Part shown: piece by piece, positions 35,950 to 45,417 of the stretch
Numbering within the stretch: position 1 is the first letter of the stretch
How the letters are laid out: each line of letters opens with the position of its first letter
From: Actinomycetota bacterium
Lineage (GTDB): Bacteria; Actinomycetota; UBA4738; HRBIN12
Length of the DNA stretch: 64,000 bases
Assembly (NCBI GenBank): GCA_040881665.1
Contig: JBBECT010000005.1
Location: 741,322-805,321, forward strand
Reading direction: 5' to 3'
The notes under the pieces: generated by a model
The model's database searches: none
Seen by the model: only the letters and a program-made list of their open reading frames with translations
What the model was told of the DNA's origin: nothing
Program-made: the position numbers and the translations under genes

Positions 35950-36369
35950 TCAGCCCGTGCAGCCGGCGGCGGTCTGCGCGTCCTGGGTGCCCCGGGTCAC
36001 CGTGGTGCCCGTGGACGCGACGCACATCGGAGCGCCGGAAGCGGTCGTGGTCACGAACACGATCGTCGTCGGCGACACGCCGCGGATCGCGATCCCTCCG
36101 CCGGTGGGTGTACCCGTCGTATAGCTCGGCCCGGGGGCGGTCTGCGTGGCGATCTCGGGGCCGTAGCCCGCGAACGACGCGTTCTCCGCGAAGTAGACCT
36201 GCGCCCCGCGCATCGCGGTGTCCAGGTTCGCCTGCGCCTGGACCGCCTCGGCCTCGGGGATCACCTCGATCGCGTCGGAGGCCGCATCGGTCTCCGTGCG
36301 CCCCATGAACACGAACGCGGCGGCGGCGATCGCGCCGACGACGAGCGCCAGCACGACGACGGTCGTCAT
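35950..36369 (-). CDS. Pilin-like single-pass membrane protein
   Basis: I do not recognise a named family. A hydrophobic helix (residues 2-23) is followed by an amphipathic helix (ANLDTAMRGAQVYFAEN) and a beta-rich C-terminus with Cys residues (APMCVAS and AAGCTG). This shape resembles type IV pseudopilins, but no GFTLIE cleavage motif is present. A similar protein is encoded at 59529-60014. ATG 36369 is preferred over 36399 because it abuts the membrane helix. No pilus assembly genes are nearby. Confidence 0.65.
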   Translation of the reverse strand: MTTVVVLALVVGAIAAAAFVFMGRTETDAASDAIEVIPEAEAVQAQANLDTAMRGAQVYFAENASFAGYGPEIATQTAPGPSYTTGTPTGGGIAIRGVSPTTIVFVTTTASGAPMCVASTGTTVTRGTQDAQTAAGCTG

Positions 36370-36514
36370 CGAAACCTCGCCTCGTTGTCCGCGATCCATA
36401 GGAACCTCACCTCCGCGGCCGCGCGTGCGCGACCCGCTGCGGCCGTTCCCCTTCCCATCGACGCAGGTGGAGGGCGCCTTGACCGGCGGCGCGCTCGCCG
36501 GCCCCCGGGCGCGC

Positions 36515-36748
36515 TCAGAACTGGATCACGGGGCAGGTGAGGGTGCGCGTGACGCCCTCGACCTCCTGGATCGGGAGCACGACCTGCTTGGCGAGCGCGT
36601 CGAGATCGGCCGACTCCGCACGCGCGATCACGTCGTAGGGGCCGGTGACCCCGTCGACACCGACGATCCCCTGCAGGCCCTGGACCGCCATCGTCACCGC
36701 ATGGGCCTTGCCCACCTCGGTCTGGATCAGGATGTAGGACGCGATCAC
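36515..36748 (-). CDS. Stand-alone Lrp/AsnC ligand-binding (RAM) domain protein
   Basis: This 77-aa protein is an alpha/beta RAM domain (ASYILIQTEVGKAHAV, VTGPYDVIARAE, VLPIQEVEGVTRTLTCPVI) without the DNA-binding half of Lrp. Such proteins form ring oligomers that bind amino acids or act with partner regulators. The GTG start at 36748 follows the strong ribosome site GGGAGGGGAG; a longer frame to 36766 would include that site and is rejected. Confidence 0.9.
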   Translation of the reverse strand: MIASYILIQTEVGKAHAVTMAVQGLQGIVGVDGVTGPYDVIARAESADLDALAKQVVLPIQEVEGVTRTLTCPVIQF

Positions 36749-36838
36749 GGCTCTCCCCTCCCGCACCGGTCACCGGCACCGGCACGATCCTGAAGGCATC
36801 GTAGTCCGGGCTCGCCGCCGGGCGCCACGCGGAACGCG

Positions 36839-37783
36839 TCAGCCCGTGGGAGCGGTCACGTCGGCCTCGACGGCGAGAGCCCGCGCCCTGGAGGGGTCCA
36901 GCCGGCCGGCGCCGGGGAGCTCGGCATTGGCGGACGCAGCGCCGAGCGCCATGCGGAGCGCGTCGTCGAGCTCAGCACCGTCGGCGAGACCCACCACGAG
37001 CCCGGCGAGGAACGAGTCGCCGCTGCCGACGGGATAGCGACCGCGGACGTAGAGCGTTCCCTCGAGCGCGGACCCCTCGGGCGCGACGAGCACCACGCCC
37101 TTCGCGCCGCGCGTGACGAGCCCGGCATGTCCCTCGCCGCCGGCGCGCCGGCGCAGCTCCTCCGCCGCGGCGAGGGAACCTCCCCGCGTCTGGGTGGAGC
37201 GACCGACGAGCTCCGCGGCTTCGATGCGGTTCACCTTCACGATGTCGGGTTGCGCTTCCAGCGCGTTCGCCAGGTGCTGCTCCGCGGCGTCGAGGGCGAC
37301 CCTGACGCCGGCGGCGCGCGCCTCCGCAACGATCCGTGCGTATCCGTCCGCGGGCGATCCCGGTGGCAGGGAGCCGGAGATCGTCAACCAGTCGGCCTCG
37401 GGCAACAGCTCGGCGATCGCCTGCTCGAGCTCGGGCCACGCAGAGGAGGGGATCTCCGAACCGTGCTCGTAGAACTCCGTGAGCTTGCCCGAGCGGCGAT
37501 CCGCGACCGACAGCGAGGCTCGGGTCTCCCCGTGGGTCCACACGAACGAACCCTTCACACCCTCGGCCGCCAAGGCCTCCTCGATCCACTTCCCCGCGTG
37601 ACCGCGCAGCAGCGTCACGACGCGCACGTCACCGCCGAGCGCGTTCGCCGCGCGGGCGACGTTGAGTCCTTTCCCTCCCGCGGTCTGGACGAACCCGGCG
37701 GGACGGTGGATCCGGTTCACCTCGAGACGGTCAACCTCGAAGAGCTTGTCGATCGACGGGTTCGCCGACAGGCAGACGATCAC
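36839..37783 (-). CDS. PfkB-family hexose kinase (1-phosphofructokinase-like)
   Basis: This 314-aa ribokinase-fold enzyme begins VIVCLSANPSIDKLFEVD, typical of the 1-phosphofructokinase/tagatose-6-phosphate kinase group. It has QTAGGKGLNVARAANALGG near residue 38 and the catalytic GSGDSFLAG near 252. It probably phosphorylates a sugar phosphate. GTG 37783 is chosen; longer in-frame starts overlap the other kinase gene. It lies 43 bp downstream of that kinase on the same strand. Confidence 0.9.
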   Translation of the reverse strand: MIVCLSANPSIDKLFEVDRLEVNRIHRPAGFVQTAGGKGLNVARAANALGGDVRVVTLLRGHAGKWIEEALAAEGVKGSFVWTHGETRASLSVADRRSGKLTEFYEHGSEIPSSAWPELEQAIAELLPEADWLTISGSLPPGSPADGYARIVAEARAAGVRVALDAAEQHLANALEAQPDIVKVNRIEAAELVGRSTQTRGGSLAAAEELRRRAGGEGHAGLVTRGAKGVVLVAPEGSALEGTLYVRGRYPVGSGDSFLAGLVVGLADGAELDDALRMALGAASANAELPGAGRLDPSRARALAVEADVTAPTG

Positions 37784-37826
37784 GCGCGCACCCGCCCCTT
37801 CGCGGACACCTTCCCGGGTCGCCGGC

Positions 37827-38774
37827 TCACGCCCCGCCCACTGCTGCCAGTGCCTGATCCATCGTCGGGAGCGCCGAGGTCGACCCGGATGCGCGTACGG
37901 CCAGACCGCCGCACCCGACCGCCAGCCGCAGGCACCGCTCGGACGACCAGCCACGCAGCATCCCCGAGAGGTAGCCCGCGTCGAACGCCGCTCCGGCCCC
38001 GGTCCGGTCGACGACGTCGACCGATACCGCCTCGACGCGGAGCGAACCGCCGGCATGCACGACCATGCCGCCCCCCTGCCCGAACTTCACGGCGATCGTC
38101 GTGCCGTGCTCGGCGAGCGATTCCGCCCCGATGTCGACGTCGTCGATCCCGGTGATGCGCCGGACCTCCGAGGAGTTCGGGAACAGCACGTCCGTACGGT
38201 CGAGTGCGCCGAACAGACCCCCCTCCCATCGATCGGTGGGGTCCTCGTTCGGATCGATCGACGTCGTCGCTCCACCCGCCTTCGCCGCCGCGAACAACGA
38301 CGGCACGTCGGCCTGCAACCCGGTCTGCACGAAGTAGGACGTCACATGCACGTGCCGCGCGCGCTCCACGAGCCTCCGATCGACGTGCTCGCCGCGCAGC
38401 TGCGCCACGGCTCCCGGCGCCGCGAGGATCGCGTGATCACTCCCGCGCGTGAGGACGACCGACACCCCGGTCGCCCGATCGGGAGCGACGTGCATCCCGC
38501 CGACCTCCACCCCCTCGCGTTCGAGCTCCTCGAGGACGAACCTCCCGAAGGCGTCGTCACCCACGGCGCCGACGAACGCTGTATGCAGGCCGAGCCGCGC
38601 GAGCGCGACGCACGCGACGGCGCCCCCTCCGCCGAGCTCGAGCGAGGCGTGTTCCACCACGCGGCCGCGGTCATCGAAAATGACGTCGCCCGCGTGCTCG
38701 CCGCGAAGCCAGAGGTCGGGTCGCGCATCACCGAGCACGAGGACATCCAGATCACGGTCCGGCGTGTCGTTCAC
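37827..38774 (-). CDS. PfkB-family carbohydrate kinase-like protein lacking the catalytic Asp
   Basis: A 315-aa ribokinase-fold protein: DVLVLGDARPDLWLRG at the N-terminus, ELGGGGAVACVALARLG near residue 48, and DVVDRTGAGAAFDAGYLSG near 255. The last motif should read DTxGAGDxF, but the catalytic Asp is Ala and the second Thr is Arg. It may be inactive, regulatory, or use another base. The GTG start is 7 nt after TATCCT, implying a leaderless mRNA that continues into the second kinase gene. Confidence 0.85.
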   Translation of the reverse strand: MNDTPDRDLDVLVLGDARPDLWLRGEHAGDVIFDDRGRVVEHASLELGGGGAVACVALARLGLHTAFVGAVGDDAFGRFVLEELEREGVEVGGMHVAPDRATGVSVVLTRGSDHAILAAPGAVAQLRGEHVDRRLVERARHVHVTSYFVQTGLQADVPSLFAAAKAGGATTSIDPNEDPTDRWEGGLFGALDRTDVLFPNSSEVRRITGIDDVDIGAESLAEHGTTIAVKFGQGGGMVVHAGGSLRVEAVSVDVVDRTGAGAAFDAGYLSGMLRGWSSERCLRLAVGCGGLAVRASGSTSALPTMDQALAAVGGA

Positions 38775-38815
38775 ACCCGCGAGGATAGTCGCGTGCCGCT
38801 CGCGGCGATGCCTCC

Positions 38816-40078
38816 TTACGGGTGGCCCGTTCCCTCGGAGGGAGCGGCCGCGGCCGCCTCGTCGTCGGGAACGGGCCCGAGGAACGCCGGTGAGGTGAGC
38901 GTGACCCACACGATCGCGGCTCCCGCGAGCGTGAGTGCCGACGCACCCAGGTACAGCGCCGTGGGGCTCACGTATCCGTAGACGAACCCGCCGACGGCGC
39001 CGCCGACGATCGGGCCGATGCCGAAGTAGACCGTCTGCGACAGGGACTGCCCGGTCGCATACAGCGACGACGGCACGAGCCGGCCCACGATCACGACCCC
39101 GCTCGTGAAGATGAACGCGAACCCCAACCCCTCGATCACCGTGAGCATCGAGATGATGACCGGGTCGTCGATCAACCCCCAGAGGACGAACCCGATCGCG
39201 TAGATCACGCACCCGCTCACGTAGACGCGCCGAAGGCCGATACGGCGCGACAGGCGTGAGGACCATCGCATCATCGGCACCTCGACGAGACCACCGATCC
39301 CCGCCCCGATCCCGACGAGCAACGGTCCGCCTCCCGTTCCCTCGATCCGCAGCGCGAGGAAGCTCCACGCCGCCGCGAACCCCACGCCGACGAGGAAGAT
39401 CCCCGCCAGGTAGGGCACGATCCGGCGGGACGCGCGGAACACATCTCCGACCGCACCGAGCTTGCCACCCGACGTGTGCTTGGGGGCGTCGACCGGGATC
39501 GTGAAGGCCCACACCGCCGTGGCGACGAGCCCGATCGCGTAGAACGGCATCGACCAGCCGACCCCGACCAGCTCGAGCACCGCGCCGAACACGAAGTTCG
39601 CGATCCCGTACGTGAGCGATCCCCACCCGCGGATCCTGCCGTAGTCGGCCATCCCCTCGTCACCGAGATGATCGAGCGCCAGCGCATCCAGTGTCGGCCC
39701 GGCCGTGCAGCTCGCTCCCGCCATCGCGATCGATACCGCTGCGACCGCCCACACCTGCTCGCCGAGGACGAAGAGCACGAGCGCGAGGATCGCCGCCGCG
39801 CCCGTCCCGAGCTGCAGCACCCGTCGCCGGCCGAGCGAGGCGTCCGCGACGTGGCCCCACAGCGGCGAGAACACGACGCGGGCGAACGCCATCGCGGAGA
39901 CGACGAGCCCGATCTGGTCGACGGTGAGTCCGCGGTCCGAGAGGAACAGCGAGAAGAACGGGAAGAACGCCGACGCGACGACGCCGAAGATGAGGAACAG
40001 CACGTGGATCGCGGACGCGCCGGATACGTTCCCGACGTGCGCGCCGGCGCCGGTTCGAACACGGGAGGGGTCGGACAC
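38816..40078 (-). CDS. Major facilitator superfamily transporter
   Basis: The 420-aa protein has about 12 membrane helices in two halves. The loop after helix 2 carries GHVADASLGRRRVLQLG, the MFS motif A. It most resembles nucleoside/sugar or drug permeases of the MFS_1 type (LacY/nucleoside-proton symporter-like opening LFLIFGVVASAFFPFFSLFLS). The GTG start is 6 nt after TAGGCT. It lies just upstream of the two kinase genes on the same strand, so sugar or nucleoside uptake followed by phosphorylation is plausible. Confidence 0.88.
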   Translation of the reverse strand: MSDPSRVRTGAGAHVGNVSGASAIHVLFLIFGVVASAFFPFFSLFLSDRGLTVDQIGLVVSAMAFARVVFSPLWGHVADASLGRRRVLQLGTGAAAILALVLFVLGEQVWAVAAVSIAMAGASCTAGPTLDALALDHLGDEGMADYGRIRGWGSLTYGIANFVFGAVLELVGVGWSMPFYAIGLVATAVWAFTIPVDAPKHTSGGKLGAVGDVFRASRRIVPYLAGIFLVGVGFAAAWSFLALRIEGTGGGPLLVGIGAGIGGLVEVPMMRWSSRLSRRIGLRRVYVSGCVIYAIGFVLWGLIDDPVIISMLTVIEGLGFAFIFTSGVVIVGRLVPSSLYATGQSLSQTVYFGIGPIVGGAVGGFVYGYVSPTALYLGASALTLAGAAIVWVTLTSPAFLGPVPDDEAAAAAPSEGTGHP

Positions 40079-40161
40079 GCCGGGAGCCTACAAGGAGGCC
40101 ACTGGTAGCATTTGCACCTGCAAGTCCGCGTCCGACCAGCGAGAACACGAGGCGAACCCGC

Positions 40162-40503
40162 ATGAGCGAGAACCGAGACCTCTCCCATCCGAAGGGTGTC
40201 TCCGACCACCTCGACGAGATCCAGCTCGTCGACTGCCGCGAGCAGGACGAGTGGGACGCGGGACGGATCGAGTCGGCGAGGTTCCTCCCGCTCAACCAGA
40301 TCCTCGCGGGAGCCGGCGGCGACCTGTCCACCGACCGCCCCGTCGTCGTGGTCTGCCGCTCGGGCAACCGGAGCGAGCTCGCCACGATGATGTTCCGGGC
40401 CCGTGGGCTCGACGCCCACAACCTCGAGGGCGGGATGGAGGCGTGGGAGGCCGAGGGCCTCCCCTTCTCGGCACCCGACGGCTCGCCGGGCACCGTCAAG
40501 TAG
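40162..40503 (+). CDS. Rhodanese-like domain protein
   Basis: This 113-aa single rhodanese domain has the active-site loop CRSGNRSE near residue 71 with the sulfur-carrying Cys. It also has QLVDCREQDEWDAGRI near 22 and NLEGGMEAWEAEGLPF near the end. Such proteins move persulfide sulfur. A TAGCAT -10-like element lies about 54 bp upstream, giving a leader. It is divergent from the MFS transporter. Confidence 0.93.
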   Translation: MSENRDLSHPKGVSDHLDEIQLVDCREQDEWDAGRIESARFLPLNQILAGAGGDLSTDRPVVVVCRSGNRSELATMMFRARGLDAHNLEGGMEAWEAEGLPFSAPDGSPGTVK

Positions 40504-40540
40504 GGCCGGGGAGCCCGCCGCTCACCGCGGCCGCCCGGCG

Positions 40541-41284
40541 CTACCGCTCCCGATCCGCTCGGATCAGGCGGTGCGCCAGGACGACCTCGATCAGTCCGAG
40601 CGTGGCTCCGACGGTCAGTCCGATGAGCACGCCGAACCCGATCGCGGCCAGCACCGGGGTCCCGTCGACGGCGAGCACGAACCAGGTCTCCGCCGCATGC
40701 TCGACCACGAGCAGCGGTACGAGCAGAGCGAACGCCGTCCAGAACCGTCCTCGGGTCAGTTCGACCGATCGCCGGATCGCGTCGAACACCCCACGGTCTT
40801 CGATGTTGATCACGGGTCCGACGATCCCGAGCAGCGCGAAGGCGATCAGGCCGGGAACGACGGCGAGCACCGTCGCCGCGGCGACGATCAGCGTCACGAC
40901 CACGTCCGCTCCGATCAACCGCCAGATCGGCAGCGTCCGGAGCGCATCCGTGATCGAGGGGAGCGGCTGGTCGTCGATGTCCGCGCCGACCGCCTGCTCG
41001 AGGAAGCCCGCGTACACCACGGAACCGACGGAACGGATCAAAGCGGCCACGACGACCAGCAGCAGCACGCCCCCCACCTCGGCGGTGCCGACGTCCTCCA
41101 GGTGCTCCCCCTCGAGCACGTGCAGGACGATGCCCATCGCGCCGATCAGCGCGAAGACGGGCACGGCCGAGACCGCGACCCGCGCGAAGCGCCGCCGGTA
41201 GATAGACAGGGCCTCGCGAACGACCCCGGCCGCCCGGACGGGTGGCCCCTCGGACGGAAGCGGCGCAGACGTTTGCGACGACAC
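40541..41284 (-). CDS. Polytopic membrane protein of unknown function
   Basis: A 247-aa protein with about six hydrophobic helices. The N-terminal AAGVVREALSIYRRRFARV is an amphipathic lead-in seen in glycerophosphodiesterase-type membrane domains and related DUFs. VFDAIRRSVELTRGRFWTAF in the middle is a repeat of that pattern. The GTG start lies 7 nt after TACCAT, indicating a leaderless mRNA. No function is assigned. Confidence 0.75.
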   Translation of the reverse strand: MSSQTSAPLPSEGPPVRAAGVVREALSIYRRRFARVAVSAVPVFALIGAMGIVLHVLEGEHLEDVGTAEVGGVLLLVVVAALIRSVGSVVYAGFLEQAVGADIDDQPLPSITDALRTLPIWRLIGADVVVTLIVAAATVLAVVPGLIAFALLGIVGPVINIEDRGVFDAIRRSVELTRGRFWTAFALLVPLLVVEHAAETWFVLAVDGTPVLAAIGFGVLIGLTVGATLGLIEVVLAHRLIRADRER

Positions 41285-41456
41285 AGGGCGGATGGTACGA
41301 CGTGCCCGTGAAGCACCGCGGGATAGACTCCCGGCAGATCGCACGCCCGATCCGGGTCGATCCGGACGGACGGGAGCCTTCGACCCGAGCACGCGAACCG
41401 ATCGGCCACGCCGAACCGGCGGTGCGCGCAGCCCACGATGCGGAAGGGACGACGAG

Positions 41457-42857
41457 ATGAGCGACGGTCCCGACGACGGCCCCGACGCGACGGATCCGAC
41501 GGCGCCCTCGGCCGACGATCCGGCCCTCGAAGCCGAGGTGGAGCGCCTCCGCGCCGAGCGCGACACCCTCCGCAACAAGCTCGACCGCTCCGACGACGTC
41601 GCGCGACGTGGAGGGAGGCTCCGCCGCACCACCGTCGTGGTGCTGATCGTCCTCGCGACCGTCGCTCTCGCCGCGGGGGGACCGGCCGTGTGGGCGTCCC
41701 GGAACGCGTTCGACACCGAGGAGTACCTCGAGATCGTGACCCCGCTCGGGAGCGATCCCGCGGTCGCCCACGAGCTCGCCGAACGGATCACCGGCGAGCT
41801 GTTCCTGGTGCTCAACATCGAGCCGGTGCTCGCCGACGCGCTCCCCGAGAGGGCGCGGTTCCTCGCGGGGCCGCTGACGGGCGCCGTCCGCGGGTTCGTC
41901 CAGGACGAGGTCGAGAAGCTCCTGGCCAGCGAGGCCTTCCAGCAGCTGTGGGTCTCGGCGAACCGCTTCGCACACGACCAGCTCGTCGCGGTGCTCCGCG
42001 GCGAGAACAACGAGGTCGTCTCGACCAACGACGGGCGTGTGGTCCTGAACCTCCTGCCGGTGATCAACGCGTCCTTGCAGCGGATCCAGACCTCGGCCTC
42101 CAACCTGGTCGGCACCGACATCACGCTCCCCCAGCTCGACCAGGCCGCGCTGCCGGACGAGATGCGCACCACGATCGAATCCGCGTTGGGGGTCGACGTC
42201 CCCGAGGACTTCGGCGAGATCGTGATCTTCGACGACGACTCCCTGCAGGCGGCGCAGGATGCGATCGTGACGGCCGAGCGCCTCCTGTGGCTGGTGCTGA
42301 TCGTCTTCGTCGTCGCGGTCGCGGGGGCGCTGGCGTTGTCGCGGCGGCGACGGCGCACGCTCGTGCAGCTCGCCTCCGCGCTGCTCGCCGTGATCGTGAT
42401 CGAGCGCCGCCTCGCGATCATCGCCGAGGAGCGGATCGTGGATCGGATCGCCGACCCGGGAGCGCGGGCTGCGGTGCGCGTGACGGCCCAGACCCTCCTC
42501 GAGGACTTCCTCGACGCGACGACCTTGATCGGGTGGCTCCTGCTGGTCGTCCTCCTGGTCGCGCTCGTGACCGGTCCGTACCCGTGGGCCGTCTGGGTCC
42601 GCGCACGGATCGCCCAGGCGGGCAGGTTCGCGGGCGAGGCGCTCACCGGCGCGCGCGAGCGGGCGGGTGACGAGGCGACCCGTGTGTGGATCCGTGAGCA
42701 CCTGTCCGTGCTGCAGTTCGCGGGCGTGGCCGTGGGACTGCTGTTGCTCGTGGTCCTGCCGCTGGGCTGGCTCGGACTGCTCGTGCTCGTCGCCCTCGTG
42801 GGTGGCTACGAGATCGTGCTCAGCCGCATCGGGCGCGAGGATCCGTCCAGCGCGTAG
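41457..42857 (+). CDS. Large membrane protein with long extracytoplasmic region, unknown function
   Basis: A 466-aa protein. An acidic N-terminus and a short coiled coil (ALEAEVERLRAERDTLRNKLD, about residues 24-44) precede a first membrane helix (60-80). A region of about 200 residues that is probably outside the cell follows, then three to four C-terminal helices from about 280. The external region is rich in amphipathic helices. The ATG has a purine-rich ribosome site (GGAAGGGACG). No family I can name. It is divergent from the preceding membrane protein gene. Confidence 0.75.
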   Translation: MSDGPDDGPDATDPTAPSADDPALEAEVERLRAERDTLRNKLDRSDDVARRGGRLRRTTVVVLIVLATVALAAGGPAVWASRNAFDTEEYLEIVTPLGSDPAVAHELAERITGELFLVLNIEPVLADALPERARFLAGPLTGAVRGFVQDEVEKLLASEAFQQLWVSANRFAHDQLVAVLRGENNEVVSTNDGRVVLNLLPVINASLQRIQTSASNLVGTDITLPQLDQAALPDEMRTTIESALGVDVPEDFGEIVIFDDDSLQAAQDAIVTAERLLWLVLIVFVVAVAGALALSRRRRRTLVQLASALLAVIVIERRLAIIAEERIVDRIADPGARAAVRVTAQTLLEDFLDATTLIGWLLLVVLLVALVTGPYPWAVWVRARIAQAGRFAGEALTGARERAGDEATRVWIREHLSVLQFAGVAVGLLLLVVLPLGWLGLLVLVALVGGYEIVLSRIGREDPSSA

Positions 42858-42866
42858 CCTCGTGAC

Positions 42867-44333
42867 GTGGACACCCACGTCGCAGCCGCCCGTGCCGCAC
42901 TCGAACGGGCGCTGGGCGCGGACGAGGTGCTCTCGGACCCGCTCGCGCTCCGCCTGTATGCGCGGGACGCGTCGATGGTCGAAGGCGGATGCGCGCTCGT
43001 GGCGTTCCCGCGATCGGTCGACGACGTCGCGAGCTGCCTGACGATCGCCGAGGAACACGGCCTGCCGGTCGTGCCCCGGGGATCGGGAACGGGACTCGCC
43101 GGCGGAGCGACCCCGATCGGCGACGCGCTCGTCGTCGTGACCTCCAAGATGACCGAGCTGCTCGAGGTGCGACCCGAGGACCGGCTCGCGTGGGTCGAGC
43201 CCGGCCTGGCCAACCTCGATCTCGCGAACGCGCTCCGGCCCCACGGGTACACCTACGCGCCGGATCCCTCGAGCCAGCAGACCTCCTCGATCGGCGGCAA
43301 CGTGAACACGAACGCCGGCGGCCCGCACTGCCTCGCATCGGGTGTCACCTCGGCCCACGTCCTCGCTCTCGACGTCGTCCTGCCCGGCGGGGGCCTGGTC
43401 CGGGTCGGCTCCGAGGGACCGGCCGCCGCGGGTTACGACCTGCGCGGCGCGGTCGTCGGCTCCGAGGGAACGCTCGGCATCGTCGCGAGCGTGTGCGTCC
43501 GGCTGTCACCGCTGCCGCCCGCGGTGTCCACGATGCTGCTCGACTTCACGACGGTCGAAGACTGCGCCGCCACCGTCAGCGACATCATCGCGGGCGGCGT
43601 CGTGCCCGCGGCCGTCGAGATGATGGATCACGGGATCGTCGTCGCGGCCGAGAACTTCGCCCACGCCGGGTATCCGACGGACGCCGCGGCGATCCTCCTC
43701 GTCGAGGTGGACGGAACCGACGAGGCGGTCCACGAGCAGTCGCGGGCCGTCGAGGACGCCGCGACCGCGAACCACGTACGCACGATCCGGATCGCCGCCG
43801 ACGCCGACGAGCGTGCGCTGCTGTGGAAGGGACGCAAGAGTGCGTTCGGAGCCGTCGCCCAGATCGCGCCGCACTACCATCTGCACGACTGCGTCGTTCC
43901 CCGCACGAAGCTCGTCGAGGTGCTCTCCGGGGTGTACGAGATCGTCGAACGTCACGGGCTCATCGTCACGAACGTCTTCCACGCCGGTGACGGGAACCTG
44001 CATCCGTTGATCTCTTTCGACCGGCGGATCCCGGGAACGATGGACAAGGTGCTCCGCGCGGCCGACGAGATCGTCCGCCTGTGTGTCGATGCCGGCGGGG
44101 CGCTCTCCGGTGAGCACGGGATCGGTCTCGAGAAGCGCGACTTCATGCCGCTGGTGTTCACCGCGGACGACCTCGCAGCGCAGGATTGCGTCCGGTCGGC
44201 GTTCGACCCCGGCCGGCTGATGAACCCGCAGAAGGTCCTCCCGGAGGGAGCGCGGTGCGGCGACCACGCCGTGCTCCGTGGCAGCGACGCGGCCGAGGCG
44301 GCGGCCTCGCTCCCCGAGGGGTCGTGGATCTGA
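42867..44333 (+). CDS. glcD: Glycolate oxidase subunit GlcD (FAD-binding)
   Basis: This 488-aa VAO/PCMH-type flavoprotein oxidises glycolate (or D-lactate) to glyoxylate. FAD-binding motifs are VPRGSGTGLAGGATPIGDALVVV near residue 70 and SIGGNVNTNAGGPHCL near 142. The C-terminal cap has NVFHAGDGNLHPL and GEHGIGLEKRDFM. The GTG start lies 6 nt after TAGCCT, so the operon mRNA looks leaderless. glcE follows after 4 bp and then glcF: a full three-subunit complex. Confidence 0.95.
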   Translation: MDTHVAAARAALERALGADEVLSDPLALRLYARDASMVEGGCALVAFPRSVDDVASCLTIAEEHGLPVVPRGSGTGLAGGATPIGDALVVVTSKMTELLEVRPEDRLAWVEPGLANLDLANALRPHGYTYAPDPSSQQTSSIGGNVNTNAGGPHCLASGVTSAHVLALDVVLPGGGLVRVGSEGPAAAGYDLRGAVVGSEGTLGIVASVCVRLSPLPPAVSTMLLDFTTVEDCAATVSDIIAGGVVPAAVEMMDHGIVVAAENFAHAGYPTDAAAILLVEVDGTDEAVHEQSRAVEDAATANHVRTIRIAADADERALLWKGRKSAFGAVAQIAPHYHLHDCVVPRTKLVEVLSGVYEIVERHGLIVTNVFHAGDGNLHPLISFDRRIPGTMDKVLRAADEIVRLCVDAGGALSGEHGIGLEKRDFMPLVFTADDLAAQDCVRSAFDPGRLMNPQKVLPEGARCGDHAVLRGSDAAEAAASLPEGSWI

Positions 44334-44337
44334 TCCG

Positions 44338-45417
44338 ATGAGCGGACCCGAGCTGCTGCATCCGGCGTCGAAGGGCGACGTGGTCGAGGCCGTTCGCGGT
44401 GCGGCGGCGGACCGGCGGCGGCTGCTCGTCGCCGGCGGGCGCCGCCACATCGACAAGGGGAACCCGGCCGAGATCGACGCGGAGCTGTGGACGACCCAGC
44501 TCGACGCGATCGTCGCCTACGAACCGGCGGAGATGGTCGCGGTCGTCGAGGCCGGCGTGCGTCTGGCCGAGCTCGACGCGGCGCTCGCCGAAGGAGGGCA
44601 GGAGTGGCCCCACGACGCACCGCCCGACGCGACGGTCGGCGGCACGATCGCCGCGGGCGCGCTGTCGCCGCGGATGCTCCGACACGGCCACCTGCGCGAC
44701 ACGGTGCTCGAGGTCGAGCTCGTGACCGGCGACGGACGGTTCGTACGCGGCGGCGGACGCACCGTGAAGAACGTGACCGGCTACGACCTGCCTCGCGTGC
44801 TGTACGGATCGCTCGGAACGCTCGGGGTCCTCGTCCAGGTCGCGCTCAAGCTCCGCCCGCTCCCGAAGGCTCGCCGCACGGTGATCGCCGAGACGGTCGA
44901 GCCGATCGCGCTCGGGACCGCGCTGCTCGACGGCGTTCCGCTCCCGGTGTCGGTCCTGGCCGAACCCGCGCGGGTTCGGGTCCGGCTGGAGGGCTGGCCC
45001 GGGGAGCTCGACGAACAGACCGCGCGGGTGCGCGAGGTCCTCGCGAGCAGCGGTGCGGACGGGAACGTGATCGACGGCGATCCGTCGTTCCCGTCGGAGC
45101 GCCCATGGAACGAGGCGCCGATCGTCGCCGAGGTCGCCGTCGCGCCGTCCCGCGTTCCCGAGCTGGTGCCCGGCGCCGGAACGGTATGGGCGGCGCCGCT
45201 CGGAACCGGTCTGCTCTGGGCGGGCCTGCAGGACGCCGAGGAGCTCGCCGCACTCCGTGAGCGGGTCGCGGCGGCGGGCGGCATCGCCCCCGTCGTGCGC
45301 GGTCCCGGCGGGCTCGGCGAGGGTCCCGTTGCCGCGCCGCAGGTGCACCGACGGCTGAAGAACGCCTTCGACCCGCAGGCGATCCTCGCGCCGGGACGCG
45401 GCTGGGGTGGCTGGTGA
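44338..45417 (+). CDS. glcE: Glycolate oxidase subunit GlcE (FAD-binding)
   Basis: A 359-aa, truncated-type FAD subunit of the glycolate oxidase complex. It has the PCMH blocks VAGGRRHIDKGNP near residue 35 and ATVGGTIAAGALSPRM near 98. GRTVKNVTGYDLPRVLYGSLGTLGVL near 145 contains the typical NVTGYDL. The ATG start lies 4 bp after glcD; glcF follows in a four-base overlap. Confidence 0.94.
   Translation: MSGPELLHPASKGDVVEAVRGAAADRRRLLVAGGRRHIDKGNPAEIDAELWTTQLDAIVAYEPAEMVAVVEAGVRLAELDAALAEGGQEWPHDAPPDATVGGTIAAGALSPRMLRHGHLRDTVLEVELVTGDGRFVRGGGRTVKNVTGYDLPRVLYGSLGTLGVLVQVALKLRPLPKARRTVIAETVEPIALGTALLDGVPLPVSVLAEPARVRVRLEGWPGELDEQTARVREVLASSGADGNVIDGDPSFPSERPWNEAPIVAEVAVAPSRVPELVPGAGTVWAAPLGTGLLWAGLQDAEELAALRERVAAAGGIAPVVRGPGGLGEGPVAAPQVHRRLKNAFDPQAILAPGRGWGGW

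Noticed and set aside
39660..43358. 1232-codon minus-strand open frame
   Set aside because: Spans several convincing genes on both strands and has no recognisable domain beyond shadow sequence.
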